Shown here one piece after another: positions 30,951-40,357 of a stretch of 64,000 bases of DNA. Made by a program: the position numbers and the translations under genes. The stretch comes from Clostridiales bacterium. GTDB taxonomy: Bacteria > Bacillota > Clostridia > Oscillospirales > Oscillospiraceae. The stretch spans positions 104,600-168,599 of the forward strand of contig JALFRA010000043.1 in the NCBI GenBank assembly GCA_022785125.1, read 5' to 3'. The stretch's first letter is position 1. Every line of letters begins with the position of its first letter. The notes beneath the pieces were generated by a model. That model was not told where the DNA came from. It worked only from the letters and a program-made list of their open reading frames with translations, and made no database searches.

Positions 30951-32428
30951 CCATGATGGATGAATATAAACGGGCCAACGATGTCCTCCATCCCACCCGT
31001 TCCGCAGTAGAGCGGGCGGTGAAGGGGGAGGCTTCCAATCGGAAAAGAAAGCCTCTGAAAGCACTGGTACCGGCGGGTGTGGCGGCTGCGGCAGCCGCGG
31101 CCCTGCTCATCACCGGTATTCCCGGCCTGGGCGGCGGGACCGGCGGCGGACCGTTGACTGGCAGCGCCTATGCCATTGCTCTCCCCGAGTATCCAGACCT
31201 GCCCAAGCACCCCACCGAACCACTGGGGGGCAGCGAAGCGGAGTGGGAGCGGTTCAATGAGGAACTGGATGTATATCTGGACGCCTGGGAGACCTACCGG
31301 GATGAGACCGCCAGCCTGCGTGACACTCCTGAGCTGACTGCCGCCCTGAAAGATTATACTGGCACCAGCGCGGCCCTGGCTTTGGCGGGGGAGGGCAACC
31401 GTGTTTATTCTCCCGTATCCCTGTGGTTTGCCCTGGCCATGCTGGCCGAAACCACCGGCGGGGAGACCAGACAGCAGGTGCTGGACGCCCTGGGCGCTTC
31501 CGACGTGGAGCAGCTGCGGGAATGGGCCGACATTCTGTGGCACGCCCTCTACCTGGACGACGGTACCGCTGCCACCCTGCTGGGTACCTCCATCTGGCTC
31601 AATGAGAATGTAAGCTTTCACCAGGATACCCTGGAGACACTGGCGGAGCACTACTACACCGGCTCTTTTCAGGTTCCTATGGGTACTGATGAGGCGGACC
31701 AGGCCATCAATGAGTGGGTATCAGAGCAGACAAAAGGCCTTATCGGCTCTGACGGCAAGGTACTGACCACCAAGGCCAATACCCTGGCGGTGCTGGCCTC
31801 CACCCTGTACTTCCAGGCCCGGTGGAGCGACGAGTTTGATCCCAGTCTCACGGAGGAGGACGTGTTCACCGCCGCCAACGGCGCTGAGACCCGGGTAGAC
31901 TTCATGCACAAGACCCAGACCGCCGGCTTTCTCCGGCAGAATGGCTATCAGGCGGCCTCTTTGGATACCAGCAACGGTACGATGACCTTCGTGCTTCCTG
32001 ATGAGGGCGTGAGTCCAGCCGATCTGCTGGCGGACCCGGACTTTTTGCAGGAACTCATCCAGTCTGAAAACCAGATCTATGGCGAGGTCCAGTGGTCGGT
32101 GCCCAAGTTTGACATCAGCTCGGACCTGGATCTGACCTCCGCCCTGACAGGTATGGGGATCACCGATGTGCTTGACCCGGAAACCGCTGACTTTACCCTC
32201 CTCACCGATACCGATCCGGTGTGGCTGGATCAGGCCAGACAGATCGCCCGGGTAAAGGTGGATGAGCAGGGAGTGGAGGCCGCCGCCGTCACCCTGATGG
32301 CAGATGCGGGAGCGGCTGCTCCCCCTGAGGACCCGAAGATCTGCATCATGGATCTGGACCGGCCCTTCCTTTTCGTGATTCGGGACGGCGCCACCGTCCT
32401 CTTTGTGGGTGTGGTGGAGCAGGTATAA
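30947..32428 (+). CDS. Membrane-anchored serpin with possible anti-sigma N-terminus
   Basis: A 493-residue protein: a basic cytoplasmic tail (1-38), one transmembrane helix (about 39-57, LVPAGVAAAAAAALLITG), a Gly/Pro-rich linker, and a serpin domain from about residue 125. The reactive loop hinge GVEAAAVTLMADAGA starts at residue 442; counting from the conserved hinge Gly as P15 puts Ala456 at P1 and Ala457 at P1', and the PPE after it aligns with P3'-P5' of alpha-1-antitrypsin. A small P1 suggests elastase-like targets. LDRPFLFVI is the usual C-terminal motif. It is coupled to the sigma gene and topologically shaped like an anti-sigma factor. Confidence 0.88.
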   Translation: MTMMDEYKRANDVLHPTRSAVERAVKGEASNRKRKPLKALVPAGVAAAAAAALLITGIPGLGGGTGGGPLTGSAYAIALPEYPDLPKHPTEPLGGSEAEWERFNEELDVYLDAWETYRDETASLRDTPELTAALKDYTGTSAALALAGEGNRVYSPVSLWFALAMLAETTGGETRQQVLDALGASDVEQLREWADILWHALYLDDGTAATLLGTSIWLNENVSFHQDTLETLAEHYYTGSFQVPMGTDEADQAINEWVSEQTKGLIGSDGKVLTTKANTLAVLASTLYFQARWSDEFDPSLTEEDVFTAANGAETRVDFMHKTQTAGFLRQNGYQAASLDTSNGTMTFVLPDEGVSPADLLADPDFLQELIQSENQIYGEVQWSVPKFDISSDLDLTSALTGMGITDVLDPETADFTLLTDTDPVWLDQARQIARVKVDEQGVEAAAVTLMADAGAAAPPEDPKICIMDLDRPFLFVIRDGATVLFVGVVEQV

Positions 32429-32429
32429 G

Positions 32430-32464
32430 CACAGCCCCCGCGGCATCTTGCCGCGGGGGCTGTG
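32430..32464. terminator. Terminator between serpin and cardiolipin synthase genes
   Basis: A 15-bp stem CACAGCCCCCGCGGC/GCCGCGGGGGCTGTG with a five-base loop, one base past the serpin stop; the T content downstream is modest. Confidence 0.8.
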
Positions 32465-32469
32465 TTCGT

Positions 32470-34014
32470 TTATACCAGGGGCGCCAGTACCCGCAGGATG
32501 GATCGGAACAGACGACGGGGCCAGGACCGCTCCAGGCACTGCTCCAGGGTGATTTTCTGGCTGGCCAGCTGGGTGGCCAGAAAGTCGGCCTTGATATCCA
32601 GCACCGTGGGGTCCTGGTAGAGAAGGACCGCGTCCTCAAAGTGCAGGAACATACTGCGGTAATCCATGTTGATGGTGCCCACCACTCCGCACACGTCGTC
32701 GGATACCACATTTTTGGCGTGGACAAAGCCGGGGGTGTACTCAAAAATCTGTACCCCCGCTTCCAGCAGAGGCTGGTAGTGGGAGCGGGTCAGCTCAAAG
32801 ACCAGCTTTTTGTCCGGGATGTGGGGGGTGATGATGCGCACATCCACCCCGGATTTGGCGGCGTTGCACAGAGCGGTATTGACGCTGTCACTGACGATGA
32901 GATAGGGTGTCATGATATAGATATACCGCTTGGCTTTGGAGATCAAGTTGAGATACACTGTTTCACCCACCGGCTCGTTGTCCAGGGGATTGTCGGCATA
33001 GGGCTGCACAAAGCAATCCGATCCCAGAGCGGCCTCGGGAGGCAGGGAGGTGGGCCGCAGGGCGGCATAGTCCACCTTGACCTCCCGGATATATTCCCAC
33101 ATGGTGAGAAACATCACCGTCATGCTCCAGGCCGCCTCGCCCTTTACCAGGATGGCGCTGTCCTTCCAGTGGCCGTAGCGCAGCTTTTGGTTGATATACT
33201 CATCCGCCAGATTGATGCCGCCGGTAAAGGCGGTGTGGCCGTCGATGATGCACAGCTTCCGGTGGTCACGGTTGTTCATACGGATCGAAATGACCGGTTT
33301 AAAGCGGTTAAAGCAGCAGCAGGGGATACCGGTTTCCTGCTCGAATTTTTCGGCGTAATTGGCGGGCAGGGTGCCAAGGGAACCCACATCGTCATAGATC
33401 ACCCGCACGTCCACGCCGGCGGCGTACTTTTCCTTCAAAACCTCCACGATGGAGTCCCAGAATACACCGGGGGCCAGGATAAAATACTCCAGGAAAATAT
33501 AGCGCTTGGCCTTTTTCAATTCCTCCAGCATGGCGGGGAAGGCGTCGTCTCCCAGAGCAAAGTACCGTGTCCAGGTGTTGGTATATACCGGGCAGCGGGC
33601 GTACCGCTCCAGATAGCGGGCCTGATTCACCGCATCCTGGCTCAGCACGGAGAGCTTTTTAGCCTTATAGTCATCCTCCAGCTGCTCCAGCATGGTGCGA
33701 TCCATACCCTGCATCTTCCGGCGCATCCGGGCGGACAGCTTGTTGCCGCCGCACAGCAGGTAGACCAGCCAGCCGAACATGGGGAACAGCAGAATGGGGA
33801 TGATCCAGGCGATTTTGTAGCCCGGATCGGTCTGCCGCCGAACAATGACCAGCACAGCCAGCAGAGACAGTACCACACAGGCCCAGTACACATAGACATA
33901 GTAACTCCAGGCCCATATCATAGGTACCAACAGCACCGCAGCTTGCAAGAGGATCAGCACCGCCACGATGACCGAGCGCTGAAAGAGAAAGGAAGATAGC
34001 TTTTTAACGTTCAC
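32470..34014 (-). CDS. cls: Cardiolipin synthase, copy 2
   Basis: A 514-residue paralogue of the synthase at 11919. Two N-terminal helices (VIVAVLILLQAAVLLVPMIW and WIIPILLFPMFGWLVYLLCGG) are followed by HRKLCIIDGHTAFTGGINLA and HAKNVVSDDVCGVVGTINMD. GTG start with AAGGAGTGA upstream. It begins 25 bases after dnaE on the same strand and is probably the last gene of that long operon. Confidence 0.93.
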   Translation of the reverse strand: MNVKKLSSFLFQRSVIVAVLILLQAAVLLVPMIWAWSYYVYVYWACVVLSLLAVLVIVRRQTDPGYKIAWIIPILLFPMFGWLVYLLCGGNKLSARMRRKMQGMDRTMLEQLEDDYKAKKLSVLSQDAVNQARYLERYARCPVYTNTWTRYFALGDDAFPAMLEELKKAKRYIFLEYFILAPGVFWDSIVEVLKEKYAAGVDVRVIYDDVGSLGTLPANYAEKFEQETGIPCCCFNRFKPVISIRMNNRDHRKLCIIDGHTAFTGGINLADEYINQKLRYGHWKDSAILVKGEAAWSMTVMFLTMWEYIREVKVDYAALRPTSLPPEAALGSDCFVQPYADNPLDNEPVGETVYLNLISKAKRYIYIMTPYLIVSDSVNTALCNAAKSGVDVRIITPHIPDKKLVFELTRSHYQPLLEAGVQIFEYTPGFVHAKNVVSDDVCGVVGTINMDYRSMFLHFEDAVLLYQDPTVLDIKADFLATQLASQKITLEQCLERSWPRRLFRSILRVLAPLV

Positions 34015-34039
34015 TGGGTCACTCCTTACCGCATGACGG

Positions 34040-37000
34040 TTACTTCACCACCACATTTTCCCCGCCCAGCAGTTCCTTCAGTTCTTCCACGAGGGCTGGA
34101 TGGATCACACAGGGGGCAGACAGCAGCTTGCCGGTGTCGGCGCAGCGGATCACCAGCTGTTCCGTGCCGGGGAACATGGTGAGTACCAGCTTGATCCGGC
34201 GCCAGTAGGGGTCCTCCAGGCTGGGGATGCGGATGTATAGCTTTTTGATCTTCACCGCAGGCTGGTCCGGCTCCTCGCAGCCGTCCCGCAGGTGGTCCAA
34301 GGGCTGTACCCGGTCGCACATAAGCTGAGGGGCCTTTTCGTCCCGCACCGAGATGCGCCCCTCGGCCAGCAGCGGCACATTTTCCTTCAGATAGGGGCCG
34401 CACTCGCCCAGAGCACGGGCAAACACCAGCATCTCCATGGAGCCGGTGTCGTCCTCCAGGGTGACATAGGCCATCAGCGTATTGTTGCGGGTGGTGCGGG
34501 TACGGGAGGCGGACACCACGCCGGCAATGGTCACCCGCTGCTCGTCCCGGAAGGTGGTGGGACCGCCCTCCTGGGCAAAGTCGGAGAGAATGGCGCCGAT
34601 GGAGGCCACCTTCCGTTTTTTCACCAGGTCCCGGTACTCGTCCATGGGGTGGCCGGACAGATAGAGACCGGTGGTCTCCTTCTCCATGGTCATCAGCTCC
34701 CGGCGGGAGAACTCGGGAATATGTTTCAGGTTGAGCTGGGGAGCGGATTGGGGCTCGTCCCCGCCGCCGCCGAAGAGATCGAACTGCCCCTCCAGATTCT
34801 TGCGCTTGTTCTGGGCGATGGAGTCTACCAGAGACTCATAGGCGTCCAGCAGCTGGGAGCGGAAGATTCCCATGCTGTCAAAGGCGCCGCACTTGATGAG
34901 ACTTTCCAGCACCCGCTTGTTCAGGTCGGAGTCAAACATCCGCTGGCAGAAGTCGGGGAAGGAAGTGAAAGCGCCCTTCTTTCGTTCGGTCAGTACATCA
35001 TTGATGAAGCCACGGCCCACGCCCTTGACGGCCACCAGACCGAAGCGGATGTGGTCGCCGGACACGGTGAAGTCGGCCCCGGATTCGTTGATGTCGGGGG
35101 GGAGGAGTGGAATGCCGCAGTCCTTGCATTCGGCAATATATTCGGCCACCTTTTCGCTGGAGTCCAGCACTGAGGTGAGGAGGGCGGCCATGTATTCCTT
35201 GGTATAGTGGCACTTGAACCAGGCGGTGTGGTAGGCCACGATGGCGTAGCTCACCGCGTGGGCCTTGTTGAAGGCATACTGAGCGAAGGCCTCGATCTCG
35301 TCATAGATATCCTCGGCGGTCTGCTGGGGGATGCCGTTTGCCATGCAGCCGGCGATGTTCCGCTCGGGGTCGCCGTGGACAAAGGTGTGTCGCTCCTTCT
35401 CGATCTGGGCCTTCTTCTTTTTGGAGATGGCCCGGCGCACCATGTCGGCCTGGCCCATGGTGTATCCCGCCAGACGGCGGAAGATCTCAATGACCTGCTC
35501 CTGGTACACGATGCAGCCGTAGGTCACTGACAGGATGGGCTCCAGGGCGGGGTGCTTGTACTTCACCTTGTCCGGATTGTGCTTGCAGGCGATGAACCGG
35601 GGGATGGAGTCCATGGGGCCGGGGCGGTAGAGGGCGATGATAGCGGTGATATCCTCGATGTTGTGGGGCTTCAGACCCACGCATACCCCGGTCATGCCAG
35701 CCGATTCCATCTGGAACACGCCGGAGGTCTTGCCGTCGGACAGCATCTGGAACACCTCCGGATCGTTGTCCGGGATGTTGGCTAGAGAGAAGCCGGGGTG
35801 CTTCTGAGCCACCAGCTTCACCGTGTCGTCCAGGATGGTCAGGTTCCGCAGGCCCAAAAAGTCCATTTTCAGGAGGCCAAGCTCTTCCAGTGTGGTCATG
35901 ACATACTGGGTGACCACCGATTCGTCGTTTTTGGCCAGGGGCACATAGTCCATCACCGGCTTGCGGGTGATGACCACGCCGGCGGCGTGGGTGGAGGCGT
36001 GGCGGGGCATTCCCTCGATGGCCTTGGCGGTGTCGATGAGTTCCTTTACCCGCCCGTCCCCCTCGTAGAGATCCTTCAGAGGCTTGGACAGTTGGAGGGC
36101 CTGATCCAGGGTGATGTGGAGGGCGCCGGGGCCGCTGGGCACCTGTTTGGCCACCGTGTCCACGTCGGCGTAGGGGATATTCAGAGCCCGGCCCACGTCC
36201 CGGATGGCCCCTCGGGCAGCCATGGTACCAAAGGTGACGATCTGAGCCACGTGGTCCTCGCCGTACTTGCGCTGGACGTACTCGATGACCTCCTGCCGCC
36301 GGCGGATACAGAAGTCGATATCAATATCGGGCATGGTGACACGCTCGGGGTTGAGGAAGCGCTCGAAGTAGAGGGAGTACTTCATGGGGTCCACATCGGT
36401 GATGTTCATGCAGTAGGCCACCATGGAGCCTGCCGCCGAGCCACGGCCGGGGCCCACCGAGATGCCCTGGCTTTTAGCATACCCAATAAAATCAGAAACG
36501 ATAAGGAAGTAGTCCACAAAGCCCATCTGACGAATGACTCCCATCTCGTAGGCCAGACGGTCCTGGTACCCCTCGGGATCGTCAGGGTAGCGGCGGGCGT
36601 ACCCCTCCCGGCACAGCTTCTCAAAATAGGCGTCCCCGTCGGTGTAGCCCTCGGGCAGCTTGAATTCCGGCAGGTGATAGGTGCCGAACTGGAAGTCCAT
36701 GTTGCACAGATCGGCGATCTTCAGGGTGTTTTCCACTGCCTCCGGCCAGTCCGGGAAGAGGGCGGCCATTTCCTCGGTGGATTTTACATAGAGTTCGCTG
36801 GTCTCCATCTTCAGGCGGTTGGGGTCGTCCACCGTCTTGCCCATCTGGATACACATGAGGGTGTCCTGCATCTGGGCATCCTCCCGGCGGAGGTAGTGGG
36901 CGTCGTTGGTCACCACCAGGGGGATGCCGGTCTCCTGGTGGATGCGGATCAGCCCCTGGTTGATGGCGGGGTCATTGGGCAGGTTGTGGTCCTGAAGCTC

Positions 37001-37516
37001 CAGATAGTAGCCGTCCTCCCCAAAGAGCGCCCGCATTTCAAGGGCGATGGCCTTGGCTCCCCCGTAGTCTCCGGCCAGAATGCGCCGGGGCACCTCGCCG
37101 GACTGGCAGGCCGACAGGGCGATGAGTCCGGCGCAGTGCTGCCGCAGCAGCTCCTTGTCGATGCGGGGGCGGATATAAAAGCCCTCAGTAAAGGCGCAGG
37201 AGTCCAGGTAGCAAAGGTTGCGGTAGCCCTCCTCGTTGCGGCAGAGCAGGATCAGGTGGTTCATGGCGGCGTCCAGCTCGTGGACCCGGTCGGTACGGCC
37301 CCGGGGGGCCACATAGACCTCGCAGCCGATGATGGGCTTGATGCCCTCCGCCTTGCAGGCCTTGTAGAAGTCCACCACGCCGTACATAACCCCGTGGTCG
37401 GTGATGGCCACGGCAGGCTGACCCAGCTCCTTCACCCGCTTGACCAGCAGGGGAATGCGGCAGGCGCCGTCCAGCAGGGAGAACTCGGTATGGACGTGAA
37501 GGTGGACAAAGGACAT
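34040..37516 (-). CDS. dnaE: DNA polymerase III alpha subunit, DnaE type
   Basis: A 1158-residue replicative polymerase. N-terminal PHP domain (FVHLHVHTEFSLLDGACRI), polymerase core with GPGRGSAAGSMVAY and the catalytic MPDIDIDFCIRRR, then helix-hairpin-helix (GLVAVKGVGRGFI) and OB-fold (VTIAGVVSASRTRTTRNN) regions. Full length for the DnaE3/DnaE1 class. GGAGG precedes the ATG. It follows whiA closely on the same strand. Confidence 0.96.
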   Translation of the reverse strand: MSFVHLHVHTEFSLLDGACRIPLLVKRVKELGQPAVAITDHGVMYGVVDFYKACKAEGIKPIIGCEVYVAPRGRTDRVHELDAAMNHLILLCRNEEGYRNLCYLDSCAFTEGFYIRPRIDKELLRQHCAGLIALSACQSGEVPRRILAGDYGGAKAIALEMRALFGEDGYYLELQDHNLPNDPAINQGLIRIHQETGIPLVVTNDAHYLRREDAQMQDTLMCIQMGKTVDDPNRLKMETSELYVKSTEEMAALFPDWPEAVENTLKIADLCNMDFQFGTYHLPEFKLPEGYTDGDAYFEKLCREGYARRYPDDPEGYQDRLAYEMGVIRQMGFVDYFLIVSDFIGYAKSQGISVGPGRGSAAGSMVAYCMNITDVDPMKYSLYFERFLNPERVTMPDIDIDFCIRRRQEVIEYVQRKYGEDHVAQIVTFGTMAARGAIRDVGRALNIPYADVDTVAKQVPSGPGALHITLDQALQLSKPLKDLYEGDGRVKELIDTAKAIEGMPRHASTHAAGVVITRKPVMDYVPLAKNDESVVTQYVMTTLEELGLLKMDFLGLRNLTILDDTVKLVAQKHPGFSLANIPDNDPEVFQMLSDGKTSGVFQMESAGMTGVCVGLKPHNIEDITAIIALYRPGPMDSIPRFIACKHNPDKVKYKHPALEPILSVTYGCIVYQEQVIEIFRRLAGYTMGQADMVRRAISKKKKAQIEKERHTFVHGDPERNIAGCMANGIPQQTAEDIYDEIEAFAQYAFNKAHAVSYAIVAYHTAWFKCHYTKEYMAALLTSVLDSSEKVAEYIAECKDCGIPLLPPDINESGADFTVSGDHIRFGLVAVKGVGRGFINDVLTERKKGAFTSFPDFCQRMFDSDLNKRVLESLIKCGAFDSMGIFRSQLLDAYESLVDSIAQNKRKNLEGQFDLFGGGGDEPQSAPQLNLKHIPEFSRRELMTMEKETTGLYLSGHPMDEYRDLVKKRKVASIGAILSDFAQEGGPTTFRDEQRVTIAGVVSASRTRTTRNNTLMAYVTLEDDTGSMEMLVFARALGECGPYLKENVPLLAEGRISVRDEKAPQLMCDRVQPLDHLRDGCEEPDQPAVKIKKLYIRIPSLEDPYWRRIKLVLTMFPGTEQLVIRCADTGKLLSAPCVIHPALVEELKELLGGENVVVK

Positions 37517-37549
37517 GGGGATACCTCCTTGGGAATATGAAAATGGGGG

Positions 37550-38443
37550 TTATTGTTTGGAAAGTTCCACCAGCTTGCGCAGTCGGTGATTGAACGCGGA
37601 TTTGCTGACCGGCGGATCGCACAGCTCGGCCAGCTGGGACAGGGTGAGCTCCGGGTGGGCCATCCGCAGGTCCACAGCCTCTTTCAGCTTGTCCGGCAGA
37701 TCTTCCAGCATCCCCCGCTCCTCCAGTTTGTAGATGGCCTCGATCTGGCCCTGGGCGGCGTCCACCGCCTTGTCCAGGTTGGCGGCGTCACAGTTGACCC
37801 GGCGGTTGATGCTGCCCCGCAGGTCCTTCTCCGCCTTGGCGTTCATCAGATCCATAGCGGCCAACGGGGCTCCCATGGCGGTGAGAAAGTCCTCAATGGC
37901 GTTGCTCTGCTTGAAATAGGTGATGGCGTTGGCCTTGCGGTGGCTTTCCTTGGGGGAGAAGCCCATCTCCAGCAGCAGGGCATGGAGTTCCCGGCTCACC
38001 GACAGATGGGAGGTGGCCAGTTCCAGATGGTAGCGCTTGGCCGGGTCAGTCACTGAGCCGCCCGCCAGAAAGGCGCCCCGGAGGAAGGCGGTACGGCAGT
38101 GATCTTCCTCCAAAACGGCGTAATTGATGTGATGGACCAGCGCCTCCGCCGGATCATGTCCAAAAACAGACCAGAGGGCGGACAGCTTGTCCGGATCCGT
38201 GATGGAAAAGATGCGCTTGCCCGCCCCCTCTGCGGGCAGACGGTCAAAGCGCACCTGAAAGGCCTTTTGAAAAAGCTGGGGCAGCCGGTCGGCAAACTCC
38301 GGCGACTCGGTGGTGATGCGGACCTCGGTGGGGGTGGACAGGGAGCAGTAGAGCAGTACCCCGTAAGCCTCCGCCTGGGCGCAGCATTTTCGGTTGAGGG
38401 AGGCGCGGCACAGTTCCGCCTTGACCTGGGTGGAAAAGGACAT
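37550..38443 (-). CDS. whiA: DNA-binding protein WhiA
   Basis: A 297-residue protein of the WhiA family: an N-terminal LAGLIDADG-type fold (FLRGAFLAGGSVTDP) and a C-terminal helix-turn-helix (LSQLAELCDPPVSKSAFNHR). In Gram-positives it affects cell division and chromosome segregation. It belongs to the conserved rapZ-yvcK-whiA block. Confidence 0.96.
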   Translation of the reverse strand: MSFSTQVKAELCRASLNRKCCAQAEAYGVLLYCSLSTPTEVRITTESPEFADRLPQLFQKAFQVRFDRLPAEGAGKRIFSITDPDKLSALWSVFGHDPAEALVHHINYAVLEEDHCRTAFLRGAFLAGGSVTDPAKRYHLELATSHLSVSRELHALLLEMGFSPKESHRKANAITYFKQSNAIEDFLTAMGAPLAAMDLMNAKAEKDLRGSINRRVNCDAANLDKAVDAAQGQIEAIYKLEERGMLEDLPDKLKEAVDLRMAHPELTLSQLAELCDPPVSKSAFNHRLRKLVELSKQ

Positions 38444-38455
38444 GATACGCCCTCC

Positions 38456-39472
38456 TTACAGAATCCGAGTGGAGGCCCGCTCCTGGTACAGATCCATCAC
38501 CGCGGCGGACAGCCGGGCAAAGGAGTGGCGGGCGTAGTCCAGGGTTTCAGAGGCCAAAGGACGGGTGACCAGCTCTACCCCCAGAGCCTCAATGGCGTCT
38601 TTGTCCACGATGATGGGGGCAGAGTCCTCCTCCTTGTACCGCTCCAGCAGGCCGGGGCGCACCGGGGCGGAGTTGCACAGACAGATATCAATGAGGCAGG
38701 GACCGGAGTGGCGCAGCAGTGCTTTCACATGGTCGGAGGCGGTCATACCCTCGGTCTCGCCATCCTGAGTCATAATATTGCAGATGTAGATCTTCAGAGC
38801 CTTGGAGGCGCATACCGCTTCGGAAATGCCGTCCACCAGCAGATTGGGAATGACGCTGGTGTACAGGGAGCCGGGCCCCAGCAGGATCAGGTCGGCCTCC
38901 TGGATAGCCCGGATGGCCTCGGGCAGGGCTTTGGGATGCTCGGGGAGCAGACGCACACCCTGGATGCGGCAGTCCTGGGCCTTTTTAAAGTCGCTGATCT
39001 TGGATTCGCCCTGGACTCTGGTGCCATTCTCAAAGGTGGCCTCCAGCACCACGTCGGCGTTGGTCACAGGCAGTACCCGGCCGGTGATGGCCAGAACCTG
39101 GCTCATTTTGGATACCGCCTCGTCAAAGGAGCCGGAGATCCCGTTAAGGGCGGCCAGGATCAGATTGCCGAAGGACTGGCCGGTGAGGTTGCCGGAGCCC
39201 TGGGGGAAGCGGTAGGTGAGCAGCTGCTGCATCAAAGGCTCGGCGTTGGCCAGGGCCTCCATGCAGTGGCGGATGTCTCCCGGAGGGGGCATCCCCAGAT
39301 CCTGCCGCAGCATACCGGAGCTGCCGCCATCGTCGGCCACGGTGACGATGGCGGTCAGGTTCTTGGTGTGGTTTTTCAAACCGCGGAGCATGGTGGACAG
39401 ACCGGTGCCGCCGCCGATGGCGACGACCTTGGGTCCCTGGGCCCAGCGGCGCTCATAAAAGGACTGATACAC
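38456..39472 (-). CDS. yvcK: YvcK-family gluconeogenesis factor
   Basis: A 338-residue protein with the nucleotide-sugar-binding motif VVAIGGGTGLSTMLRGLK and later LILLGPGSLYTSVIPNLLV. YvcK/GlmR proteins bind UDP-GlcNAc and support cell-wall precursor supply on gluconeogenic carbon. GTG start with AAAGGAGG upstream. Between rapZ and whiA, 12 bases from each. Confidence 0.94.
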   Translation of the reverse strand: MYQSFYERRWAQGPKVVAIGGGTGLSTMLRGLKNHTKNLTAIVTVADDGGSSGMLRQDLGMPPPGDIRHCMEALANAEPLMQQLLTYRFPQGSGNLTGQSFGNLILAALNGISGSFDEAVSKMSQVLAITGRVLPVTNADVVLEATFENGTRVQGESKISDFKKAQDCRIQGVRLLPEHPKALPEAIRAIQEADLILLGPGSLYTSVIPNLLVDGISEAVCASKALKIYICNIMTQDGETEGMTASDHVKALLRHSGPCLIDICLCNSAPVRPGLLERYKEEDSAPIIVDKDAIEALGVELVTRPLASETLDYARHSFARLSAAVMDLYQERASTRIL

Positions 39473-39485
39473 GGCGGCGCCTCCT

Positions 39486-40346
39486 TTACGCCCGGGTCAT
39501 GTCCCGGTGATTTTCGGTGGCCTGATAGCCCTTTTGCTTGATGAACTCAGCCAGAGCGTGGGTAATGGCTACCGAGCGGTGCTGTCCGCCGGTACAGCCC
39601 ACGGCGATGACCAGGGCCGCCTTGCCCTCTGCCACATAGAGGGGAAGGAGGAAACCGATGAGATTCTCCAGATAGTTCATAAATTCAGTGGTCTGACGAT
39701 AGCCGAATACAAAGTCGTATACCCCGTCGTCCAGTCCGGTCTGGTGGCGCAGCTCGGCGATGTAATAGGGATTGGGCAGAAAGCGCACGTCAAACACCAG
39801 GTCGGCCTCGATGGGGATGCCGTACTTGAAGCCGAAGGAGGTGACGCTGACGCTCATCTCCGGGGTATCGCCGCCGTGGCTGAAGAGGCGCAGCACCTCC
39901 CCCCGCAGCTTGGCGGTGGAGAGGGCGGAGGTATCGATGATGTACTCCGCCCGCTGGCGGACAGGGGAGAGGACGGTGCGCTCCAGCCGGGCGGCCTCAT
40001 CCAAAGAGTGTGCTGAGCCGGCCAGGGGATGGCTGCGGCGGGTCTCTTTGTACCGCTTGATGATGGTCTCCACGCTGGCCTCCACGAAGAGGATCTTGTA
40101 CTCACAACCCATCTCCTGGAGAGCGTCCAGAGCGGAGAACAGCCCGTCGAAGGTCTGACCGCCCCGGATGTCGGTGACCAGAGCCACCCGGTCATACCGG
40201 GAGGGATTTGCCATGCACAGCTCAGCAAATTTGGGGATCAGGGGGGCGGGCATATTGTCGACCACATAAAAGCCGATATCCTCCAGGAAGGAGGCGGTTT
40301 TACTCTTGCCTGCGCCGGACAGACCGGAAATAATAATAAAATCCAT
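39486..40346 (-). CDS. rapZ: RNase adapter/UDP-GlcNAc sensor protein RapZ
   Basis: A 286-residue P-loop protein: Walker A in ISGLSGAGKSKTASFLED, and the C-terminal domain motif VAIGCTGGQHRSVAITHAL, with a VAIG-like core. In Gram-positives (YvcJ) the function is less settled than in E. coli, where it controls glmS mRNA. It follows murB by 11 bases. Confidence 0.94.
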   Translation of the reverse strand: MDFIIISGLSGAGKSKTASFLEDIGFYVVDNMPAPLIPKFAELCMANPSRYDRVALVTDIRGGQTFDGLFSALDALQEMGCEYKILFVEASVETIIKRYKETRRSHPLAGSAHSLDEAARLERTVLSPVRQRAEYIIDTSALSTAKLRGEVLRLFSHGGDTPEMSVSVTSFGFKYGIPIEADLVFDVRFLPNPYYIAELRHQTGLDDGVYDFVFGYRQTTEFMNYLENLIGFLLPLYVAEGKAALVIAVGCTGGQHRSVAITHALAEFIKQKGYQATENHRDMTRA

Positions 40347-40357
40347 AGGAACTCACC

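Noticed and set aside
30330..31064. A 244-codon minus-strand frame across the sigma and serpin starts
   Set aside because: It is antisense to the coupled sigma/serpin genes, Pro/Gly-rich and without a ribosome site or motif.
35798..37540. A 580-codon frame antisense to dnaE
   Set aside because: dnaE motifs on the minus strand are unmistakable; the plus frame has no recognisable features.
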